Source of the DNA: Arthrospira sp. PCC 9108
Lineage (GTDB): Bacteria; Cyanobacteriota; Cyanobacteriia; Cyanobacteriales; Microcoleaceae
NCBI GenBank assembly: GCA_016745315.1
Contig: CP066886.1
Coordinates: forward strand, 2,852,501-2,916,500
Reading direction: 5' to 3'
Length of the DNA: 64,000 bases
Shown here: positions 1-8,488 of the stretch, piece after piece
Position numbering within the stretch: the first letter of the stretch is position 1
Layout: the number at the start of each line of letters is the position of its first letter
Program-made: the position numbers and the translations under genes
The notes under the pieces: generated by a model
Seen by the model: only the letters and a program-made list of their open reading frames with translations
What the model was told of the DNA's origin: nothing
Database searches by the model: none

Positions 1-129
1 GTTTTAGTCGAGAATTTAAAAGCAGCACAAGCTGATATTCGCCAATCCGCTCAAATCATTCATTTAACGATCAATCAGTTGACTGATGCGATGAATTATG
101 AGAGTTTAATCCCAGAAAAACAACAATAA
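1..129 (+). CDS. C-terminal end of an unidentified protein (partial)
   Basis: An open frame enters from the left edge and ends at TAA 127-129, giving 42 residues that close with LIPEKQQ. The peptide is polar and probably helical. No family can be named from so short a tail. The gene body lies outside the window. Confidence 0.5.
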   Translation, partial: VLVENLKAAQADIRQSAQIIHLTINQLTDAMNYESLIPEKQQ

Positions 130-176
130 TTAAGAGGGCAAATTCGGGAAAAATTCAGCCATTTCTACAATGAGTA

Positions 177-524
177 GAATACCTAATCTATATTACTCAA
201 TACTATGTCTATGAACCTTCATACTTTTGGCAGAAATGGATACGCCGCACAGAAGATAGTCAAGCAGAAACCCTTCGCAAATGGATAAATGATCTTAATT
301 ATATCCGCCAGTACATCGCTCAACAAGTCCAAATCGGAGGACTCCCTGGGGAATTTCCAGACCATCATCTCAACAGCCCAAATCTCCGAAGACTCCACAA
401 ATACTTGGAAAATGCACCAGGTTTAGGGGATTTGTTAGGGAACTTTGTTCAACAGGCTTTGCAGCATAAAATCGCCGGGGGAACTCGGTTTCAACTGCCT
501 AAGCCCTTTCACAAAGACTCGTAA
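177..524 (+). pseudogene. Unidentified ORF remnant without a start codon
   Basis: One frame stays open from just after a TGA at 171-173 to TAA 522-524, about 115 codons. It has protein-like composition (YFWQKWIRRTED near the front, FQLPKPFHKDS at the end) but no ATG/GTG start with a ribosome binding site. It sits among other broken genes, so I read it as the 3' part of a decayed gene. I do not recognise the family. Confidence 0.35.
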
Positions 525-584
525 ATAATCAGACAATTTCAGTAAAAATCAATTCTAAACAGACTCAAAAAGGAGGATAAAACC

Positions 585-1210
585 ATGACTCAATCCCCAA
601 AATTCGTAAATAACGGTGAAGCCATTTCCACTCAAAAGTTGAAAGCAGAATATGCGGAAGGGCGGCGATATTTCAGTTATACCAACTTGACCCAAATTAA
701 CTTGCAGGGGATGAGTTTGTGTGAAATAGACTTGCTGCTGTACTTTACAAAGCTAACTTAGAGGGAGTTAACCTTTTTAAAGCTAATTTGACGGGAGCGA
801 ATTGTGCGAATGCTAACTTGAGTTGCGCCAATTTCAGTTTAACCTGTCTTGAAAATGCCAACTTTGCGAGTGCCGAGTTATATCAGGTTGATTTACAGGG
901 AGCAACTGCTTTAGGATGTAATTTTTACAAAGCTAATTTGCTGGGTGCGAACTTGAGTCAAGCTGATTTAGAACGGGCGAATTTAAGTTATGCTAATCTC
1001 AGGGATGCCGATTTGAGTTGGGCGAATCTCAGTGTTACAAATTTAGCACAGACGAACTTACAAAATACAAATTTGAGTTGGGCAGATTTGGATATTGCTA
1101 ACCCGGAACACGCTCAGTTCAAGTTCACCACTCTAACAGGAGTTCGTCTGCCCTGGGGAGTCTATATTGTTAGTCATAAAAAGGCGAGAAAGGAAGATAA
1201 TTATCATTAA
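585..1210 (+). pseudogene. Pentapeptide-repeat protein, frameshifted
   Basis: ATG 585 follows a strong AGGAGG (571-576). The first frame runs to TAG 759-761 and contains the opening of a pentapeptide-repeat fold. The repeats (A-N/D-L-x-x, such as KANLLGANLSQADLERANL) continue in another frame to 1210. The first frame reads EIDL and the second AAVLYKANLEG, so losing one base near 732-736 explains the break. Intact, the protein would be about 208 residues and form a right-handed quadrilateral beta helix. The biochemical role of most cyanobacterial pentapeptide proteins is unknown. The break may be real or a sequencing error. Confidence 0.7.
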
Positions 1211-1434
1211 GTTTTCCCACGGTAAAAGGTCAAATTGAAAAACATGACTTTTTACCGGATTACTTTAAAAATTTTCACCGATAGAAATCTATGCTTTGGC
1301 AAAACCTTGCTATCGATATCACCGCAGTTCGGCTATAACAATTAAATGTCTACACAGCAGTAGAGTATTTTTTGTGTCACGAAATTCAGCCTTCAGAAAA
1401 TGCTCTTACCCTTGAAAAAGTGCAACATTATTGA

Positions 1435-2007
1435 CAAGCATTCACCCATTTATGTGATGTTGAAGACTGGCAAGGTGCCGTATTAATTTTAATGGTAGCT
1501 CCAGAGCCTCAAAGTGATGAAGAACTGCACCATCAACTGGGACTATGGGGCTATTATGCCGAACAAGAAAATCTCTACAATGCGTTACTCTCCAAAATAG
1601 ATTTCCCAATCGATACCGTTTGCTACAATGGCTTGGGAAATATTGCTGATTCCAGAGGAGAGTTAGACAAAGCAACCCACTATCATCAGCAACACTTGGA
1701 ACTCTCTAAAAAACTCGGCGATCGCCAAGGAGAGTGGATGGCACTAACAGGTTTGGGCAATGTAGAGAAAAGTCGGGGACGATGGAAAGAAGCCATCACC
1801 TATTATCGTCAAGCTTTAAATATGCTTGAAGATAGTCAGGACTTGGCAAAATTGACTCAAAGCGGTGCGATACTTCTGGGCAACTTAGCGAACGTCTGGC
1901 GTTACCACAAACCCGATGAAGCTCTCCAACTTGCCACAGCAGCCCTTGAACAGTTCCAAACTTTTTCAAGTCTTACCCACGTTGAGAGAAAGACTCGACA
2001 ATTATAG
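1435..2007 (+). pseudogene. TPR-repeat protein fragment
   Basis: The longest start is 1492, but the same frame is protein-like upstream (HLCDVEDWQGA) back to an in-frame TGA at 1432-1434, and again beyond it. Two or three tetratricopeptide repeats are visible (CYNGLGNIADSRGELDKA and ALTGLGNVEKSRGRWKEA). Such TPR arrays usually belong to much larger cyanobacterial signalling or CHAT-type proteins. The TPR frame stops making sense near 1960, where the next fragment takes over in another frame. This is an internal piece of a larger, decayed gene. Confidence 0.6.
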
Positions 2008-2830
2008 CAAACCTGAACTGATCGATCTCATTGAAATCATGCTAGAGCGAGATCCAATATTATTGTCTCTTGTGGGCGGCTCTTTTCTTCCTCGTTCGCT
2101 GATTACTACTGCTCTCCTCTTACCAACGAGTCAAGCCATTCTCGAAGCACTACAACCCATTGTTAACAATGCCCAATTTTTTCTCAAAGCGGGCGATCTT
2201 TTCAATGCCGGACTACTTTATCAACTCCTTCTCGGAGAACTAACACGGGGCTATGATGCCGAACGACAGGCTCTCGACTACAACGGTGAACTCTGTCGGT
2301 TTTCAGCAATATTGGTTGTTGAACTGGCAGAGTGTTTAACAGATCAAAGTATTTCAGAATCGGTGCAAAATCTTTGGGTTAAGACTCTTTTGGAAGCTTA
2401 TTGCAAAGACCTTGAAATAGGTGCAATTGGGTATGCTGATGGGGTTGAGACGGTCTTACTAAACACCCCAGCGACACAGTGGGAGAGTATTTTAACAACC
2501 TTGAAAGGGCTGAACCAATCACTTTGGGGCAGACAGAAAATTAAACAGTTATTGGAGCGACGGGAGAAACTTAAACAATCTCCTCTGGAGGAACAGGATT
2601 TTGATGAAATTTTTCGAGACTATCAAGAAAAAATAGAAAAGTATATTGCCCAACGCAATCGCCGCTCCTATTGAAAAGCGATTGAATTTTTACAAAACCT
2701 GAAATCCATTTGCGATCGCACAGGTCAGCAGTCTCTTTGGGATTGTTATATTGAAGTTTTGCGATCGCGTTATGCCAATCTCAAAACTCTATGGCTTGAA
2801 ATTGATGCTTCAGATTTACAGTTAAAATAA
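1961..2830 (+). pseudogene. Fragment resembling the C-terminal part of a SWIM zinc-finger protein
   Basis: The frame begins inside the preceding TPR fragment and reads TLRERLDNYSKPELIDLIEIML, a segment like those that follow the SWIM finger in cyanobacterial SWIM proteins (tentative). It meets an in-frame TGA at 2672-2674, then continues in the same frame to TAA 2828-2830 (AIEFLQNLKSICDRTGQQSL). No start or SWIM cysteines are present. It appears to have been joined to the TPR fragment by deletion, then to have acquired a nonsense mutation. It lies directly beside CRISPR array 1. Confidence 0.4.
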
Positions 2831-2857
2831 ATCATTTTCATTGATTTCAGTCAACTC

Positions 2858-3257
2858 GTTTTCATACGTTTAACTTTCAAAGAAGTTTAAAGGCTTATGT
2901 ACAAGCATCGGCTAATTATAGTCCGTGCTTTGGTTTCCATACGTTTAACTTTCAAAGAAGTTTAAAGCCATTGTCGATTCCGACAAAAAACCTTGTTCTT
3001 ATGAGTTTCCATACGTTTAACTTTCAAAGAAGTTTAAAGTAGAAAAGGTCGGCGATCCGACCAAAAAATACTGCGTTTCCATACGTTTAACTGTCAAAGA
3101 AGTTTAAAGGCTGGTCAATCGTCTGTCAATACCAGCGGTAATGTTGGTTTCCATACGTTTAACTTTCAAAGAAGTTTAAAGCTTGAACAATTACTGCTTG
3201 TTCAGAAGCGCAAATCATACCAGTTTCCATACGTTTAACTTTCAAAGAAGTTTAAAG
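2858..3257 (-). CRISPR. CRISPR array 1, six 35-nt repeats, five spacers
   Basis: Repeats start at 2858, 2933, 3005, 3075, 3147 and 3223. On the plus strand each begins GTTTCCATACG and ends AGTTTAAAG. The leftmost repeat carries a C-to-T change and the 3075 copy a T-to-G change. Spacers are 35-41 nt. The leader is at the right end and the degenerate repeat at the left, so transcription is leftward. The crRNA-sense repeat ends ATGGAAAC, a typical 8-nt handle of type III systems. Repeats differ from array 2 at two positions. All five spacers contain inverted repeats (see findings). Confidence 0.97.
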
Positions 3258-3448
3258 AGTGCCGAGTTGAAACCCTTGCTCTGACTGTACTCTAGCACTC
3301 AAATTTGTGGGGGTCAAGCAAACACCCAAATTATTGAGACATATTTGCAATAAGACCCCAGAAAAAATGGCTCAAACCTTTACTCTGACTGAGCTTTGTG
3401 TGGGTCAACGAAATCATCAGGGTTTCAGCGATTCTTCAACCCCCACAA
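3258..3448 (-). promoter_or_regulatory. Leader of CRISPR array 1 with promoter
   Basis: The first 80-110 bp are almost identical to the sequence flanking array 2. Read on the minus strand there is a sigma70-type promoter, TTGACC (3312-3317) and TAGAGT (3289-3294), with 17-bp spacing, which would transcribe the array. GAGTGC next to the first repeat and GCACTC at 3295-3300 form an inverted repeat around the start region. A second pair, TTGTGGGGGT and ACCCCCACAA, bounds the leader. Confidence 0.8.
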
Positions 3449-3459
3449 TGATATTTACC

Positions 3460-5259
3460 TTACATCTTTGTTAGCATGGGCCGATAGACTTCCCGCTCTC
3501 CCATCAGGCAAGAAATATACTCCCAAACCTGCAACTCCAAACACCGATAATAACTAACCTTGTAACCCGTATGGGGATGAGTGGTTTTCAAAGAAAGCTT
3601 ATCGTGCCAATGCTTCAGATATTTCTTGAGAGCATCGGAATAAATATAAACCCCACCCCGTTCGTCACTTGGGGTAAAATCTTCCGGGGTAAAAATTCCC
3701 GAATTCACCAGATAGATAACGAGAGAATCCACCACCGGGGCGCGAAACTCCTCAATCAAATCCGACACCAACGCCGGATGGTTGCTACGAGGAACATGAA
3801 GATTGCCGTAATGGGGATGTAAACCCACCGCCAGAATTAACGAGTGAATATTTTGATGGAGTAGAGTATAACCCAGACTCAACAAACTATTCACTGGATC
3901 AGTTGGAGGGCGACGGGTACGGTGTTCAAAGGTGAACGGAGGTTGTACCAATGCCCGCAAAGCCTGAAAATAGATGCGAGTTCCGAAGCCTTCGTAACCC
4001 AATAGAGATTCGAGCAACTCCACCTCAGCAATTTTTTCTTGCCAGACTCCCAATTCTTCAATCGCTTCAATCACTTGAGAAATTTGGCGATCGCGGTTGA
4101 GACGACGCAGTAAAATCCGACAGTTGTGCAGTTTTCCGGCAACAATCACTTTAGCCTGACGCAGCACAAAGGTTTCATCTTCAGCACAATGGACTTGTCG
4201 GCTGAGGTAGTCTACCCGTGTCATCCCATCGGTTTGCAGGCGACCAAAGTAACGACCTTGATCAGACAAAAACAAAATGGGAATGCGACGACGCAAAGCC
4301 AAACCAATCGCACCGTGCGACAAATTACAACAGCCAAAGAGGATAATATAGTCTACGACATTGACGGGAATAGACACTTTCAGATCATTGCCGAGCAAAA
4401 CCTGAAATTGCTGATGTTTCACCTTGACATAAGCACCCTGATCCGTAACATAAAGTGTTGTCATACCTTCCCTCCAAGAATCCAGAAAATTTCGAGTTGA
4501 TAAAGACTTGCGGGTTGGGGTAACAATCGAGCAAGCAAAGGGAGGACGAGAAGCTACAGAAACCGCTTTCTTGTTGTGATTTCGTCGGGGTTGCTTGTAC
4601 TCTGGGGTAATAATTTCTCCAGCTTGAAAGCCATAACCAAGAAAGACAAACTCCTCACCTGGGGCAAAAATGTGAGTTTTCTCCGGTTGCAGGGTTAGAT
4701 AAATATCTGATAGCCAATCTTCGATTAAGTTCAAAAAGCGTGTTGCTTCTAATAGGCTTCTCGCTACAATGACAAAATCATCTCCATAACGGGTCAGGTA
4801 GGCTCCTGCATCCAAACAGCGTCGGTCAAATTCACTCAAATACAAATTCGCCAAAGCACCCGACAAAATGCCACCTTGTAAAACCCCACGACCCGACAGG
4901 ATAGGCATTCCCCCGACAACAATACCCGCCTCTAACTGCCCTTTGATATAACGCACCACCGTTTGATCGACTGACAGTTCCTCCAACTGAGACAGCAGCA
5001 ATGTTCGACAAAGGCTATCAAAAAACTGCGAGATATCTGCTTTGATTGTCCATGTTTGGGAGGAATACACCTCGGCAACCCGTTCGATCGCGTGTTTCAC
5101 TCCGACTCCTGGACGATAAGCAAAAGAGCAGTCTTGAAACGTTTCTTCTAAGATCGGATAAAGCGATCGCAACAGCAAGCGTTGGACAATGCGATCGCGC
5201 ACAGTTGGAATCCCAATAAGCCGATGACCACCACTTTTTTTAACTCGATAAAACCCCAA
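3460..5259 (-). CDS. cas1: RT-Cas1 fusion protein (open part)
   Basis: This 599-codon frame carries a reverse transcriptase followed by Cas1. In the RT part, ADISQFFDS holds the first catalytic Asp and TRYGDDFVIV the YxDD pair, with LQGGILSGALANLYL between them. Cas1 begins near residue 265 (TTLYVTDQGAYVKV). It keeps the metal ligands: Glu in LLGYEGFGTRIYF, His in GNLHVPRS, and the acidic pair in DLIEEFRAPVVD. RT-Cas1 proteins act with Cas2 to integrate spacers and can capture RNA. The true gene begins upstream of 5259 but is cut by an in-frame TAA at 5314-5316, so translation from 5259 would lack RT motifs 0-1. The gene points toward array 1. Confidence 0.93.
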   Translation of the reverse strand: MGFYRVKKSGGHRLIGIPTVRDRIVQRLLLRSLYPILEETFQDCSFAYRPGVGVKHAIERVAEVYSSQTWTIKADISQFFDSLCRTLLLSQLEELSVDQTVVRYIKGQLEAGIVVGGMPILSGRGVLQGGILSGALANLYLSEFDRRCLDAGAYLTRYGDDFVIVARSLLEATRFLNLIEDWLSDIYLTLQPEKTHIFAPGEEFVFLGYGFQAGEIITPEYKQPRRNHNKKAVSVASRPPFACSIVTPTRKSLSTRNFLDSWREGMTTLYVTDQGAYVKVKHQQFQVLLGNDLKVSIPVNVVDYIILFGCCNLSHGAIGLALRRRIPILFLSDQGRYFGRLQTDGMTRVDYLSRQVHCAEDETFVLRQAKVIVAGKLHNCRILLRRLNRDRQISQVIEAIEELGVWQEKIAEVELLESLLGYEGFGTRIYFQALRALVQPPFTFEHRTRRPPTDPVNSLLSLGYTLLHQNIHSLILAVGLHPHYGNLHVPRSNHPALVSDLIEEFRAPVVDSLVIYLVNSGIFTPEDFTPSDERGGVYIYSDALKKYLKHWHDKLSLKTTHPHTGYKVSYYRCLELQVWEYISCLMGEREVYRPMLTKM

Positions 5260-5421
5260 AGCGGGTAAAGGATGATAGATATCTTGCTGAAGCTGGTGGG
5301 CGAGTCGTTTGAGTTATTCGTCTAGAAAATGAGCAAATAATTCGACAGAGATGCCATCAATCCCGGCTGTTTTGCTGCGAGTGCGGACTTGATAACATGC
5401 CGCCAACAAAGCATCTTCCAT
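5260..5421 (-). pseudogene. cas1: Amino-terminal piece of RT-Cas1, cut off by an in-frame TAA
   Basis: From ATG 5419-5421 the frame reads the RT0/RT1 region, including RSKTAGIDGIS, a hallmark of group II-like RTs. It ends at TAA 5314-5316 and then continues in the same frame (LKRLAHQLQQDIYHPLPALG) into the 599-codon ORF. The frame upstream of the ATG stays open for about 40 codons without another ATG, so the start is uncertain. A single substitution of the TAA would restore the whole protein. Confidence 0.8.
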
Positions 5422-5645
5422 TGGGAGTTGAGCATCGAAAAAAACCACATTCTTTGAGTTGAACAACGACAGTATCCAGTTAATCAAACGGATTTTTGTG
5501 TTCGCACTTGAGTTATTTTTTTACAACTTCTATCTGAACTGCTATCCCAACGCCAAAAAATCTCCCCAATTTTTGTTGGATCTCAGATTCGAGCGCAAAA
5601 TCAGTTTCGGTTCAATACAGTCATGGAACTTCGGAGAAAGCCAAC

Positions 5646-6541
5646 ATGACTGCGATTTACCTCACCGAACCGCAATCCTATTTGGAAGCGGATCTGCGAG
5701 ACTTTGCGATCGTTTACAATGATCGGATTCAATCTCGCCACTCCATCGACACCACCCAACAGATCATCGCTTTTGAAGGCTGTACGCTGGGGCGGAGTGC
5801 GATCGCGGCGATCTATCGTTACCGCATCCGGCTCAGTTTTATCGGCGATAACGGTCATATCACCGCTCAAATTACCCCCAGGAAACACCCTTCTATACAG
5901 TCCTACAACAGGAGCGCAATAGCGATCGCAACTTCCGCATCGCTTTCATTCATTCACTTTTACCGGGACGGTGGTACAACGCGACTAAAGTTCTACAAAG
6001 CTTAGGATACTCTGGCATTGGAGGATGTCTCGAACAGCAACTTGAGGTTCTGCCCGGTTTGAATAGTTGGCTTGCCTTACAAACCTGGCAAGTTAAAGTG
6101 TTCCAGCGTTATCAAAAAGCCCTTCGCTCTGTTCTGGTTTCTGTCAAAGATTTCGAGCCAACTTTAGAACTGGCTTATGCTTTGCTGTCCGGTGAACTGT
6201 ATGTTTTACTGCGATCGTCGGGCTGTTGTGCGGAAGTTGGAACACTGCACCTTCACTGTCAGAACCATTTGCCTTTACCCTGTGACTTGATGGAACCGTT
6301 TCGCCCGGTTGTCGAAGCGTGGGTTTTTAAAAAAGCGCCCAAGTTTAGCGATCGCGGAGGGTTGAGTCAGTCCTATCGTGCCACCTTTATTCAAAACTGG
6401 GAATCTCTGATGGCAACCCAGATTTTTCATGCTTATGCAGGTCAAGTGAGTTTGCGGAGTGCTTTGGCGTGGCAAGTTGAGGAATATGTTCGCGCCATTA
6501 CCGAAACCCTTGAATACCGTCCTTTCTTGTTAAAATCGTGA
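5646..6541 (+). pseudogene. cas1: Second, stand-alone Cas1, frameshifted and divergent
   Basis: ATG 5646 follows GGAGA. The first frame reads MTAIYLTEPQSYL to about 5880. The remainder (QETPFYTVLQQERN onward) is in the next frame and ends at TGA 6539-6541, overlapping cas2. One extra C in the CCCCC run at 5876-5880 would join them into about 299 residues. DLMEPFRPVVEAWV and the upstream GTLH match the Cas1 C-terminal metal site. I cannot find the first catalytic Glu in the usual LLGxEG context, so this may be an inactive or non-integrase paralogue. It is divergent from RT-cas1 and forms an adaptation operon with cas2. Confidence 0.75.
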
Positions 6542-6819
6542 CTTTTTACCTCATTTGTTACGACATCGTTGAGGATCGCCGACGGACTAAAGTCTCGGCT
6601 CTATTGGAGGCTTATGGCATCAGGGTTCAAAAATCAGTTTTTGAGGCTGTTCTTACCCCTCCACAATTCAAAAAGTTGGAGCAACGGTTAAAAAAACTCA
6701 TCAACTCTGACTGCGATCAATTGCGGTTTTATCCACTTTCGGCAAAGTGTAGGACTCAGGTGATTATTCTGGGTATTCAACCTAAGTTTGCCGTTGATGA
6801 TGCGGCTATAATTGTTTAA
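6538..6819 (+). CDS. cas2: CRISPR adaptation protein Cas2
   Basis: This 93-residue protein starts at GTG 6538, overlapping the cas1 stop by 4 bp. It has the canonical ferredoxin-fold opening TFYLICYDIVEDRRRTKV with the conserved first-strand Asp, then GIRVQKSVFEAVLT and LRFYPLSAKC. Cas2 dimers bridge Cas1 dimers in the spacer integrase. The overlap indicates translational coupling with the stand-alone cas1, though RT-Cas1 across the divergent promoter is the likelier functional partner. Confidence 0.95.
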   Translation: MTFYLICYDIVEDRRRTKVSALLEAYGIRVQKSVFEAVLTPPQFKKLEQRLKKLINSDCDQLRFYPLSAKCRTQVIILGIQPKFAVDDAAIIV

Positions 6820-6867
6820 TCCTAGTTCCAGAAAGAAAGAAATAACAGTAAGCAACTTCTGAATTAA

Positions 6868-7128
6868 TTGCTAGTTACTTACTCTCTGACTCTCAATTAT
6901 AAGGCTTACAAACAACTCAAAGCCCTACCTTTAAAAAGTCAGCAGCGATACAGCAAAGCTTTTGATTTACTTCAGAATTTTGGTGCTAAATACCCCAGTC
7001 TTCGCACTCATCGTTATTACCAAAATGGAAAGGTGATTTGGAGTTCTTCGGCATCAATGGCTCTGCGATTTTATTGGGATTATACAGCTTTGCGATCCAT
7101 TGAAGTGATTGGGTTAGATTCTCACTAA
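6868..7128 (+). CDS. RelE/ParE-like toxin-fold protein
   Basis: The 86-residue product opens with SLTLNYKAYKQLKALPLKSQQRY and ends RFYWDYTALRSIEVIGLDSH, the layout of RelE-superfamily mRNA interferases. The TTG at 6868 is the longest start. No antitoxin-like ORF lies immediately upstream; cas2 ends 48 bp earlier. The HTH gene at 7743 could be a partner but is not adjacent. It may be a decayed or solitary toxin carried in the cas cluster. Assignment is from sequence pattern only. Confidence 0.6.
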   Translation: MLVTYSLTLNYKAYKQLKALPLKSQQRYSKAFDLLQNFGAKYPSLRTHRYYQNGKVIWSSSASMALRFYWDYTALRSIEVIGLDSH

Positions 7129-7147
7129 AGAGAAGGAAAAAAGTGCT

Positions 7148-7750
7148 GTGTGTATCGCCCTGAAAAGCGTTCTTTTGGGCTTTGAGACAAATCTCAGCTT
7201 TATGCCCCTTAACACTTGGCGTTTTCCTATGAACTACCTTCGTTCAGAACCCCCCGGCTATTTAAAAGCTCTCAAGGATTTTAATGTTCTTGAACTCACC
7301 CAGAAACTTGCTGAACTTACTCAAGGAGAATGTGACTCAGATGACCTGAAAATTTTAACCGCTTTGTTAGTTAAACATTTAACGAATTTGCTTTCTTCTG
7401 ATTGGTTATTGCCTTACTGTCATGCTTTACGCAGAAACAAAGCGGATGTGGTGGAAAAGGTACTTTCTGTTAACTTAACACTGCCGTTATCTCCTGATTC
7501 TGTTTCGTTCTTTCTGGATGCCGAACCTCCAACTTTTTCCTTTGGAGTAATGGTGCGCTGGTTTCCTTTGGATAATCTGATTCCACCGGATTTCGGGATT
7601 GTTATTGGTCGTTTTTATGGCTACATTCCTGAACGAATGCAATGGTCGTGGTGTTATGTGATTTTACTCGATCCTAATTGTCCTTCGGCGCGATGGTGCA
7701 GCGTGGATACCGGATGGGAAAGCGACTTGGAGATTTGCCAGAATGAATAA
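7148..7750 (+). CDS. Hypothetical protein, cas-cluster neighbour
   Basis: A 200-residue frame starts at GTG 7148, about 10 bp after AGAAGGA; ATGs at 7202 and 7229 are alternatives. No catalytic motif is recognisable. The C-terminal half is aromatic and proline rich (AEPPTFSFGVMVRWFPLDN, QWSWCYVILLDPN) and looks like a beta-rich domain. Its stop overlaps the start of the downstream HTH gene by 8 bp, so the two are translationally coupled and probably act together. The pair lies between cas2 and array 2. Confidence 0.6.
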   Translation: MCIALKSVLLGFETNLSFMPLNTWRFPMNYLRSEPPGYLKALKDFNVLELTQKLAELTQGECDSDDLKILTALLVKHLTNLLSSDWLLPYCHALRRNKADVVEKVLSVNLTLPLSPDSVSFFLDAEPPTFSFGVMVRWFPLDNLIPPDFGIVIGRFYGYIPERMQWSWCYVILLDPNCPSARWCSVDTGWESDLEICQNE

Positions 7751-8042
7751 ACCTAAGCTTCTAACTGAGCGTGAACTTGCTTTGCTTTCGGGTTATAGCC
7801 ATTGCGAGTTGGGTCTATCTCCACAAGCTTTCTATGCCAAGTGGAATGTGACTTACGAACAAATTGCCGAAATTTGCGATCGCTCTATTTCAACCGTCAA
7901 GCGATGGTTTGCACGGGGTAAACGTTACCGCCGCCCGACTCAAACCGATCTTCGACATTTGGCGCTGATGGATTTGCTCTGGGAACGATGGGACGATCTG
8001 CCTGTTGAATTCAAAGAACAGTTGAGCTGCACAAATAATTGA
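7743..8042 (+). CDS. Helix-turn-helix protein, probable regulator
   Basis: The 99-residue product overlaps the upstream hypothetical gene by 8 bp. Residues 28-55 (AKWNVTYEQIAEICDRSISTVKRWF) form a clear helix-turn-helix followed by a basic stretch RGKRYRRP. No ligand-binding domain is present. It could regulate the coupled upstream gene, the RelE-like gene or the nearby array. No operator can be identified by eye. Confidence 0.65.
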   Translation: MNKPKLLTERELALLSGYSHCELGLSPQAFYAKWNVTYEQIAEICDRSISTVKRWFARGKRYRRPTQTDLRHLALMDLLWERWDDLPVEFKEQLSCTNN

Positions 8043-8120
8043 TTTTGTCAAGGGTTGCCTGCCCTGTTTTGTGCAAATTCTTCGGCTTATCGTGGGGTCA
8101 AAGCGTAAGGAGAACGAGCA

Positions 8121-8303
8121 ATGACAGCTTTTGAAAGATTGCATCCCTGGTGTTTGGTGCGATCGCCAAACGCCTCAGAACGAGAATCTGTTACTAATAA
8201 TCAGTGTTTGGTTGTGGGTCGTTTTCGTTCACAAAATGATGCGGTTAATCATCAGCGCATTTTGCAAAAGCTCGTTCCCAAAGCTGAATATCGAGTGGTT
8301 TAA
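8121..8303 (+). CDS. Small conserved cyanobacterial protein
   Basis: The 60-residue ORF begins at ATG 8121 after a good AAGGAG. It reads MTAFERLHPWCLVR and later VVGRFRSQNDAVNHQRILQKLVPKAEY, a pattern I associate with a small uncharacterised cyanobacterial family. An insertion-like stretch (SPNASERESVTNN) separates the halves. Function is unknown. Confidence 0.55.
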   Translation: MTAFERLHPWCLVRSPNASERESVTNNQCLVVGRFRSQNDAVNHQRILQKLVPKAEYRVV

Positions 8304-8418
8304 AACCCATTTGAGAACAGCAACGCTTTGACTTCTAAGCAAGTCTAACGTATGGAAAGAAACTGAATTTAATTCTAACAAAATAACCCAAAAGTTGAGG
8401 GTATTTTTTCAAGTTATT

Positions 8419-8453
8419 TGCTCTATAGGTTGAACTTTCAAATAAGTCTTAAA
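8419..8453. repeat. Decayed CRISPR repeat beyond the distal end of array 2
   Basis: GTTGAACTTTCAAATAAGTCT at 8429-8449 matches the inner part of the array repeat at about 18 of 21 positions. It sits one spacer-length before the first recognisable repeat at 8489. I read it as an old terminal repeat that has drifted, which fits the distal end of an array whose leader is on the right. Confidence 0.6.
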
Positions 8454-8488
8454 ATTAGGCCTCCTCCTTTGAGTGGGAGGTTGGTGGG

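Noticed and set aside
3258..3300. CIRCE-like GAGTGCTA/TAGCACTC words in the CRISPR leaders
   Set aside because: The halves are not in the CIRCE arrangement (9-bp spacer); they belong to the leader inverted repeat and promoter.
5459..5922. ORFs overlapping the RT-cas1/cas1 divergent region in other frames
   Set aside because: They are shadows of the RT-Cas1 amino region and of the Cas1 frame; the 5704-5922 frame carries no Cas1 motif.
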